DNA from: Sphingobacteriia bacterium
GTDB taxonomy: Bacteria; Bacteroidota; Bacteroidia; Chitinophagales; Chitinophagaceae
Direction of reading: 5' to 3'
NCBI GenBank assembly: GCA_004293505.1
Contig: RDYY01000020.1
Span: 1-11,655 of the forward strand
Length of the DNA: 11,655 bases
A program made the position numbers and the translations under genes. This document shows, piece after piece, positions 1-5,680 of this stretch (position 1 is the stretch's first letter; each line of letters starts with the position of its first letter). The notes under the pieces were generated by a model that ran no database searches, was not told the DNA's origin, and saw only the letters and a list, made by a program, of their open reading frames with translations.

Positions 1-1739
1 ACTTCTTCGTCTTCAATTTTTCGGAACAACAATTCGGGTGGGCGCAAGGAATAACCCGTGCTCACCAGTTTCAAACTGCCACCGTTTTCCCAGTCCAGCA
101 TCTTGGGCACTACTTTTAATTGGTGACAAATCTTGGCTGCCGTAAAGGGCAAAAAGGGTTGACAGAAGATGGCCAGGTTGGCGGTCAATTGCAAACAGAA
201 GTGCAAGCAATTGTCAATGCGTTGTTGTTCCAGGCTGGTGGTTTTTCCCGTGGTAGCACTGGTAATGGGCGTGGCGCTAGCCAAGTTTTTGGCCAAGATC
301 CAGGGCTCTTTTTTTTGCAAATATTGGTTGCCCAGGCGCGCCAATTGCATCAGTTCAAATTGGGCTTCTCGGAATTTGTATCCCTCGATCAGTTGTTCCA
401 GTTTTACCTTGGTCTGACCAATGGCAGCCACCAATTCTTGGTCTGCTGCGTCAACGCATTCGTTGTGCAGGGCTGGTACTTTGCCCCCACAAAGTTTGTG
501 CATCAAGACCATGGTGCGGTTGATGAAATTCCCAAAAATGCTCACCAATTCGCTGTTGTTGGCGTCTTGGAATCCCTTCCAGGTAAATTCAGCATCCTTG
601 CTTTCTGGGGCAATTTGGGTAAGGTAATAGCGCAAGACATCGGCCATGGCTGGTCCCCCATTTTCGGGTCGGATAAAATCTTGCACATAGTCTTCCATCT
701 CCAATTTCCAATTGCGGCTGGTGCTCATTTTATCGCCTTCCAAATTCATGAACTCGTTGGCGGGCACGTTTTCGGGTAAGATATTACCGTGCAATTGCAA
801 CATGACCGGAAAGATGATGCAATGAAATACAATGTTGTCTTTGCCAATGAAGTGTACCAATTGGGTATCGGGACTTTCCCAATAAGGCCGCCAGTCTTTT
901 CCTTGGTCTGTAGCCCATTGCTTGGTAGCGCTGATGTAGCCAATGGGTGCATCAAACCACACATACAAAACCTTGCCAGCTGATCCTGGCAATGCTTCGG
1001 GCAAGCGCACGCCCCAATCCAAGTCGCGGGTGACGGCCCGGGCTTGCAAGCCGCCATCGATCCAACTTTTGCACTGGCCTACCACATTCGCCCGCCAATC
1101 TTCGCTGTGTTCGCCCACAATCCAATCACGCAAAAATGCTTCGTGGCGGTCCAAAGGCAAATACCAATGTGTGGTGGCTTTTTTGATAGGCGTGGTGCCA
1201 CTGAGGGTGCTGCGGGGTTGGATCAATTCATCGGGGCTGAGGCTCTTGCCGCAGTTTTCACACTGGTCCCCATAGGCTTCGGGAAATTGACAATTGGGGC
1301 AAGTGCCTTGAATAAAACGATCGGCCAGGAAACTGCTGGCTTGCTCATCGTAATACTGTTCGGTGGTCTTGGTTTCCAATGCGCCCTTGGCTTCCAGGTC
1401 GGTAAAAAAAGCCCGCGCAGTTTCATGGTGCAAGGGATCGCTGGTGCGATGATAAATATCAAATTCAATGCCCAGGTCTTTGAAATTTTGGGCAATGATG
1501 GGGTGGTATTTGTCAATAATGGCTTGGGGTGTGGTGCCTTCCTTGGTGGCTTGAATGGGAATGGCTGTGCCGTGTTCATCGCTGCCACACACAAAAACCA
1601 CGTCTTTTTTTTGCGCGCGCAAATAGCGCACATAAATATCAGCAGGCAAGTAAGCACCGGCCAAATGCCCAATGTGTTTGAGGCCATTGGCATAAGGAAG
1701 GGCAGCTGTAACCAAATATCGTTGGGGCGTCTTTTTCAT
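1..1739 (-). CDS. metG: methionyl-tRNA synthetase, C-terminus cut off by window edge
   Basis: Cytoplasmic class I aminoacyl-tRNA synthetase that charges tRNA-Met with methionine at the cost of ATP. The frame runs from ATG at 1739 to the left edge without a stop, giving 579 complete codons. Visible signatures are HIGH at residues 22-25 within LKHIGHLAG, a zinc knuckle pair CPNC (147-150) and CENC (160-163), the core motif YVWFDAPIGY, and KMSTS at 337-341 in place of the textbook KMSKS. After this comes the helical anticodon-binding region, including NFINRTMVL. Bacteroidota MetRS proteins are usually near 680 residues with a C-terminal tRNA-binding/dimerisation domain, so about 100 residues should lie beyond the window. 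The start is fixed by family alignment (the KKTPQRYLVTAALPYANG segment) and by an A-rich stretch just upstream. It has its own promoter and is divergent from the carboxypeptidase pair. KMSTS appears to be normal for this group, from memory. Confidence 0.97.
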   Translation of the reverse strand, partial: MKKTPQRYLVTAALPYANGLKHIGHLAGAYLPADIYVRYLRAQKKDVVFVCGSDEHGTAIPIQATKEGTTPQAIIDKYHPIIAQNFKDLGIEFDIYHRTSDPLHHETARAFFTDLEAKGALETKTTEQYYDEQASSFLADRFIQGTCPNCQFPEAYGDQCENCGKSLSPDELIQPRSTLSGTTPIKKATTHWYLPLDRHEAFLRDWIVGEHSEDWRANVVGQCKSWIDGGLQARAVTRDLDWGVRLPEALPGSAGKVLYVWFDAPIGYISATKQWATDQGKDWRPYWESPDTQLVHFIGKDNIVFHCIIFPVMLQLHGNILPENVPANEFMNLEGDKMSTSRNWKLEMEDYVQDFIRPENGGPAMADVLRYYLTQIAPESKDAEFTWKGFQDANNSELVSIFGNFINRTMVLMHKLCGGKVPALHNECVDAADQELVAAIGQTKVKLEQLIEGYKFREAQFELMQLARLGNQYLQKKEPWILAKNLASATPITSATTGKTTSLEQQRIDNCLHFCLQLTANLAIFCQPFLPFTAAKICHQLKVVPKMLDWENGGSLKLVSTGYSLRPPELLFRKIEDEE

Positions 1740-1747
1740 GTTTTTTT

Positions 1748-1760
1748 CCCGCAGCGCGGG
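1748..1760 (-). other. small stem-loop in the metG 5' leader
   Basis: On the minus strand the leader contains CCCGC, a GCT loop, then GCGGG: a perfect 5-bp all-GC stem with a 3-base loop. It is followed by seven A residues and the metG ATG. If transcription starts about 4 bases after the -7 box, the stem would sit at the very 5' end of the mRNA. It is not a terminator, because the downstream run is A and not U in this orientation. Possible roles are mRNA end protection or modulation of initiation; both are inference. Confidence 0.45.
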
Positions 1761-1763
1761 GGG

Positions 1764-1771
1764 CAAAAATA
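1764..1771 (-). promoter_or_regulatory. -7 box of the metG promoter (TATTTTTG)
   Basis: The minus-strand sequence TATTTTTG matches the Bacteroidota primary sigma factor -7 consensus TAnnTTTG. It lies 24 bases upstream of the metG ATG. The expected transcription start is near 1760, giving a leader of about 21 bases. No convincing TTTG-type -33 element was recognised, so the call rests on the -7 box and its position. Confidence 0.55.
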
Positions 1772-1805
1772 AGCCATCCGTTGGCATTTGTTGTATTTTG
1801 GGGCC

Positions 1806-2828
1806 ATGCAACGCAAGTCGTTTTTACAATCCCTGGCCTTGGGCGGGTTACCCTTGGCCCTTCCTTTTGCGGCCCAAGCCAGTGTAAAAGCCCGTCGCAC
1901 CAAGGTTCCAGCTTATTTACAAGCTGGGGATACCATTGGCATCACTGCCCCTGCGGGTTATGCTTTGGCGGAAGACATTGCGCCTTGTGTAGACCAATTA
2001 AAAGCTTGGGGCTACCAAGTAAAAATCGGCTTAACCATTGGATTGAAGGACGGCAGTTTTGGGGGGAGCGATGCCCAGCGCGCGCAAGATTTGCAAGAGA
2101 TGTTGGATGACCCCAGCGTGAAAGCCATTCTTTGTGCGGCAGGCGGCTATGGATCGGTGCGCATCATTGACCGTTTGGACTTTGGTCGGTTTCGCCAACA
2201 GCCCAAATGGGTCATTGGCTTCAGTGACATCACGGTGCTGCATGCCCACTTGCACCAAGTAGTGGGTGTGGCCAGTTTGCACGGTAAAATGTGCAGTGGA
2301 TTTCCCCAAGATCCTGTAACAGCCGATCCCCTGCAAACCGCTACCATCGGGGCTTTGCGGCAAGCATGGGAAGGAAAACGCTTGGACTATACCATACCTG
2401 TTCATCCCCAGAACAGGCTGGGACAAGCAAGAGGACAGCTGGTGGGCGGCAATTTAAAAATTCTGGAAAACCTATCGGGCTCTGCTTCTCAGTTGGATAC
2501 CCGGGGCAAAATTTTGTTCATAGAAGACGTCAACGAACCCTTGTACAACATAGACCGCATGTTGTGTAATTTAGACCGCAGTGGATTGCTCTCTCCCTTG
2601 AAAGGCTTGGTAGTAGGGAGTTTCACGGGCATCAAGCCCGAAACGCCTGGTAATGGGTTTGGACGTGACCTGGTGCAAATTGTCTTGGAAAGAACGGCTG
2701 CTTATGGCTATCCGCTTTGCTTTGATTTTCCCGTAGGCCACCAACGCAACAACATGCCCTTGAAATGTGGTTTGCGCCACCAATTGAATGTAACGGAACA
2801 AGCCGTAGAACTGATAGAAACCCCTTAA
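1806..2828 (+). CDS. exported S66-family LD-carboxypeptidase
   Basis: Peptidase family S66 (LdcA-like) serine carboxypeptidase; the family removes the terminal D-alanine from the L,D bond of muropeptide tetrapeptides. The triad is intact: Ser140 in GFSDIT, Glu240 in LFIEDVNE and His312 in FPVGHQ, together with the family motifs GDTIGITAPAG and GGYGS. The protein has 340 residues from ATG at 1806. A TTG at 1788 would add six residues, but the ATG gives a sensible signal peptide: MQRKSFLQS with an RK pair resembling a Tat motif, a weakly hydrophobic Gly/Pro-containing core, and an AQA cleavage site after residue 25. Classic LdcA is cytoplasmic, so this copy should act in the periplasm, on the sacculus or released peptides. 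It sits 9 bases upstream of a cytoplasmic-looking paralogue, with which it is likely cotranscribed. Family assignment is firm; Tat versus Sec export and the exact substrate are inferred. Confidence 0.93.
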   Translation: MQRKSFLQSLALGGLPLALPFAAQASVKARRTKVPAYLQAGDTIGITAPAGYALAEDIAPCVDQLKAWGYQVKIGLTIGLKDGSFGGSDAQRAQDLQEMLDDPSVKAILCAAGGYGSVRIIDRLDFGRFRQQPKWVIGFSDITVLHAHLHQVVGVASLHGKMCSGFPQDPVTADPLQTATIGALRQAWEGKRLDYTIPVHPQNRLGQARGQLVGGNLKILENLSGSASQLDTRGKILFIEDVNEPLYNIDRMLCNLDRSGLLSPLKGLVVGSFTGIKPETPGNGFGRDLVQIVLERTAAYGYPLCFDFPVGHQRNNMPLKCGLRHQLNVTEQAVELIETP

Positions 2829-2837
2829 GCTTTGACC

Positions 2838-3761
2838 ATGTTCAAAAAAATCATCCTTCCCCCCGCTTTGCAAAAAGGCGATACCATTGGCCTGACTTGC
2901 CCCGCTGGTTTTCTCCCCCGCGACAAAGCCAAAGCTTGTATCAAAACCTTGCAGTCCTGGGGCTTTGACGTCATGGTGGGACTTTCGGTTGGCCGCGACC
3001 AAGGCCATTATTTTGCGGGCAGCGAAGAAGAAAGAAGGGACGAGTTACAAGCCATGATGGACAATCCCCAGATCAAAGCCATTCTTTGTGGCAGAGGGGG
3101 TTATGGCACCAGCCCCTTGTTGGCGGGATTGGATTTTACGGCCATTCGCCGCCACCCCAAATGGGTAGTGGGTTTCAGTGACATCACGGCTTTGTTGGCT
3201 GCCCTGTATGTGCAAGCGGGCATGGCCGCCATTCACGGCCCCATGGCCAATGCGTTCAACGATAAAAAAGCGGGGGGTAAATTGGCCCTCCATTCTTTGC
3301 ACCAAGTGTTGTTGGGCAAAAAAATCCATTACAAAGTGCCCCCGCATCCCATGAACAAGAAAGGCCAAGCGACGGGTAGGTTGGTGGGGGGAAACTTGGC
3401 CATGGTGACCCATTTGGTGGGCAGCCCAGCAGCTTGGCCCATGCAAAATGCCATTTTGTTTTTGGAAGACATAGGAGAGCACTTGTACAAAATTGACCGC
3501 ATGATCATACAATTAGAAAGAGCCGGTTTGTTGGCACAAATTGCAGGATTGGTATTGGGTCAATTTTCTGATGCCGAAGACACCACCCGGCCCTTTGGCA
3601 AAGACCTGGCCTCCCTGTTGGCAGCGCGATTTCAAGGATTGGACATCCCCATTTGTTTTGGCTTCCCGGTGGGACATGTCTCCCATAACCTGGCTTTGCC
3701 CACGGGTCAACAGTGCCTGTTGGAGGTGAGAAAATCGGGCGCAATATTGAAAAGCCTTTAG
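2838..3761 (+). CDS. ldcA: LD-carboxypeptidase (S66 family), no signal peptide
   Basis: Second S66 peptidase of 307 residues, homologous to the preceding gene along its whole length. The triad is Ser114 in GFSDITALL, Glu210 in LFLEDIGE and His280 in FPVGHVSH, close to the S115/E217/H285 numbering I recall for Pseudomonas aeruginosa LdcA. It begins directly at the mature domain (MFKKIILPPALQKGDTIG) with no hydrophobic leader, so it is expected in the cytosol. There it would trim recycled murein tetrapeptides to tripeptides for reuse by Mpl. The ATG at 2838 was chosen over a TTG two codons upstream because it matches the usual start of cytosolic family members. It lies 9 bases after the exported paralogue, so one transcript probably serves both. 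Its stop codon overlaps the stop of the convergent hydrolase gene by 4 bases, with no terminator hairpin between them. Confidence 0.94.
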   Translation: MFKKIILPPALQKGDTIGLTCPAGFLPRDKAKACIKTLQSWGFDVMVGLSVGRDQGHYFAGSEEERRDELQAMMDNPQIKAILCGRGGYGTSPLLAGLDFTAIRRHPKWVVGFSDITALLAALYVQAGMAAIHGPMANAFNDKKAGGKLALHSLHQVLLGKKIHYKVPPHPMNKKGQATGRLVGGNLAMVTHLVGSPAAWPMQNAILFLEDIGEHLYKIDRMIIQLERAGLLAQIAGLVLGQFSDAEDTTRPFGKDLASLLAARFQGLDIPICFGFPVGHVSHNLALPTGQQCLLEVRKSGAILKSL

Positions 3762-4582
3762 CGCGCTCCCAAGAATTTTTTTATGGCTTTTTGGTAAAGG
3801 GGAAACTGGGGCAAATCATTGTGTGATCCCCCCGGGATCACTACAAATTGGTCTTGGGCTTTGAGCAAGGGCCGCAATTGTTCGGCTTTGGACAAAGGAA
3901 TGACCCCATCGGACTCTCCGTGTACAATCAAAATAGGCGCTGTAACCTGGGGCAAGTACGCTTTGGTGGGGAATTGAAAATGCAACATGCGGTGGAGCGG
4001 ATAAATGGAAAACCAAGGCCGGAACAAACTGGCGATGTCTGGATAGGGTGTTTCCAATACCAAGCTTCGACAATCCCTTTTGGCCGCCAACTGAGCGGCG
4101 ATGCCCGTTCCCAAGGAACGGCCAAACAGAACAATGTTTTGCGGAGCATAAAAGACACGGGCCCGTTTGTAGAGTTGTAGAGCGATGTTGTTGACCAAGG
4201 GTTCAGAAAATTTTCCTGTGCTGTGGCCAAAGCCCGGATAGTCCATCATCCAGACCCGAAAGCCAGCTTGGGTCAAGGCAGGGACGCGATCGGCATAATG
4301 TCCAATGTGTTGTCGGTTGCCATGAAAATACAAGACCAGACCTTTTTCTAAGCTGGTATCTGCGGGCCTAAAATCTGCTACTTCAATGTGGGTATCGGCA
4401 TCCATGACCATCGTAAAGACCGTGTGGGGGGGCGCTGGGCCCCAAGATTCACCGTCTGCCAAAGGAGTAGGGTGCAAAAGAAAAAAATCTTGAAGCCCAT
4501 AGAACCCCAAACCCAATAAACAATAGCCCAGTACCAAAGGAAGCAACCATTTTTTGGTGCGGGGAGACAAGATTTTTTTCAT
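3758..4582 (-). CDS. membrane-anchored alpha/beta-hydrolase (paralogue 2)
   Basis: Serine hydrolase of the alpha/beta fold, 274 residues from ATG at 4582. An N-terminal hydrophobic helix (about residues 12-30) follows a basic tail (MKKILSPRTKKW), suggesting an inner-membrane anchor with the catalytic domain outside. The domain shows the oxyanion strand YFHGN (85-89), the elbow GRSLG with Ser156, Asp225 in HGESDGVIP, and His254 in GGSHNDLP, so the triad is complete. It resembles the BEM46/ABHD13-type 'alpha/beta hydrolase' group, whose bacterial members mostly lack known substrates; an esterase, thioesterase or peptidase role cannot be told apart. It follows its paralogue with only two bases between stop and start, implying translational coupling, and is the last gene of the kup operon. 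A TTG at 4588 would make the two genes overlap but looks less likely. The 3' end overlaps the convergent carboxypeptidase. Confidence 0.9.
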   Translation of the reverse strand: MKKILSPRTKKWLLPLVLGYCLLGLGFYGLQDFFLLHPTPLADGESWGPAPPHTVFTMVMDADTHIEVADFRPADTSLEKGLVLYFHGNRQHIGHYADRVPALTQAGFRVWMMDYPGFGHSTGKFSEPLVNNIALQLYKRARVFYAPQNIVLFGRSLGTGIAAQLAAKRDCRSLVLETPYPDIASLFRPWFSIYPLHRMLHFQFPTKAYLPQVTAPILIVHGESDGVIPLSKAEQLRPLLKAQDQFVVIPGGSHNDLPQFPLYQKAIKKFLGAR

Positions 4583-4584
4583 GC

Positions 4585-5370
4585 TCAATATTTCAAAATG
4601 TCACGGATAAAATTGTGGTATTCCGGAAAAGAAGGCAGGTTGTTGTGGCCCCCTCCTGCAATGCGAATGAGGGTGATTTTATGCGGATTAAAAGCTTGTA
4701 ATTTTTCGCTGTGGCTGATGGGAATCAGCCAATCGCGGGTACCGTGCAAAATATAAGTGTGGCAGTTGACTTTGCGGATCCAGTGGTTGGTTTGGAGCTT
4801 GTAGCGCAAAATCAATTTGGTGGGAAAGATGGGCAAGTAGCGGTCTACGACTTTGATGAAACTAAAATAGGGCGCGTCTAAAATCAAGTACCGGGGTGAA
4901 TTATCGGCGGCTATTTTGGTGGCAAACCCACTGCCCAAACTGCGGCCATAGACCAGGATATGGTGTTCGGCAAACTTGTTTTTGAGCTGCTCATACACGT
5001 GCTGCATATCGGCCAACATGTCTTTTTCTGATCGCTTGCCCGTACTCTTGCCAAAGCCCCTGTAATCCACCAAGACTACGTCGTACCCATAGCGGTAAAA
5101 ATCTTTGGCGTATTTGGCCCATCCCTTGATGCTGCGTGAATTGCCATGAAAATACAAGATCAAGCCCTTGGGTGCTGAAACATAAAAATGCAAGCCATTG
5201 ATGCGGACGCCTGGGGCGGGGTCAAAATTCAATTCTTCAAAAGGGGCATCGTATTGGTAGGCAAAATCGGCTGCCAGCTTTTCGGGTTTGAAAATAAAAC
5301 GGTCCTGCACCAAGTAAGCCAGGAGCAAGAAAACCAAATAACCCAAGATGATGTAAAGGAATACCGACAT
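4585..5370 (-). CDS. membrane-anchored alpha/beta-hydrolase (paralogue 1)
   Basis: Alpha/beta-fold serine hydrolase of 261 residues, paralogous to the gene that follows it. Residues 4-21 form a single hydrophobic helix at the extreme N-terminus. The soluble domain then carries YFHGN (73-77), VDYRGFGKSTG, the nucleophile elbow GRSLG with Ser144, Asp213 in HGTRDWLIP and His242 in GGGHNNLP. The order and spacing are those of the BEM46-like hydrolases. Substrate is unknown. Keeping two anchored copies side by side suggests different substrates or a heteromeric arrangement; this is inference. It starts 12 bases after the rhodanese stop codon with no promoter motif I can see, so it is read as the third gene of the kup transcript. 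The ATG at 5370 places the membrane helix at the N-terminus, as expected. Confidence 0.91.
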   Translation of the reverse strand: MSVFLYIILGYLVFLLLAYLVQDRFIFKPEKLAADFAYQYDAPFEELNFDPAPGVRINGLHFYVSAPKGLILYFHGNSRSIKGWAKYAKDFYRYGYDVVLVDYRGFGKSTGKRSEKDMLADMQHVYEQLKNKFAEHHILVYGRSLGSGFATKIAADNSPRYLILDAPYFSFIKVVDRYLPIFPTKLILRYKLQTNHWIRKVNCHTYILHGTRDWLIPISHSEKLQAFNPHKITLIRIAGGGHNNLPSFPEYHNFIRDILKY

Positions 5371-5382
5371 GGTAGGATCGGA

Positions 5383-5679
5383 TCAAGGTAAGGATTTTTT
5401 CCAGGCTTCTATGCCGCCAGCTAAGTTCAACCAAGTGACTTGTGGCAAACGGTCTTGTAATTTTTGGATGGCAATGATGCTGCGAATGCCTTTTTTGCAA
5501 TAGACCACTATGGGTTTGTCCAAGGGTATTTCGGCCCATCTTTTGCCCAATTCGCCCAAGGGGATCAATTGCCCACCCAAATTGTCTGCTGCGTGTTCAA
5601 AGGGTTCCCTCACATCCAGCAAATGGACGCTGTTTTCGGCTATTTTCACAGCCAGAGATGCAGGATCTAATTGTTGCAT
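5383..5679 (-). CDS. single-domain rhodanese-like protein
   Basis: Small cytoplasmic rhodanese-fold protein of 98 residues, the usual size for stand-alone GlpE/PspE-like domains. It shows the LLDVREPFEHA motif (20-30), the active-site cysteine Cys61 in the loop CKKGIRS, and the C-terminal LAGGIEAWKK helix. The six-residue active loop and intact cysteine fit a persulfide-carrying sulfurtransferase; the acceptor is unknown. The frame is open upstream for 22 more codons into the end of kup, but the ATG at 5679 begins a normal rhodanese domain, and the longer N-terminus (Ser/Lys-rich) would be the kup 3' end read in another frame. Only one base separates the kup stop from this ATG. The purine-rich Glu codons at the end of kup supply an AGAGGAA stretch before it, one of the few Shine-Dalgarno-like signals here. 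Confidence 0.92.
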   Translation of the reverse strand: MQQLDPASLAVKIAENSVHLLDVREPFEHAADNLGGQLIPLGELGKRWAEIPLDKPIVVYCKKGIRSIIAIQKLQDRLPQVTWLNLAGGIEAWKKSLP

Positions 5680-5680
5680 T

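Noticed and set aside
1741..1760. The stem-loop upstream of metG as a rho-independent terminator
   Set aside because: The stem is followed by A, not T, in the metG direction. In the plus direction the T run precedes the stem and no gene ends there.
120..1772. Long plus-strand open frames of 219 and 242 codons opposite metG
   Set aside because: They lie antisense to an unmistakable metG with all its motifs, show no recognisable domain and have odd composition. They are shadows of the coding strand.
1794..1800. TATTTTG before the exported carboxypeptidase as a -7 box
   Set aside because: It is one base short of TAnnTTTG and would leave a leader of only a few bases. It remains possible, but is too weak to annotate.
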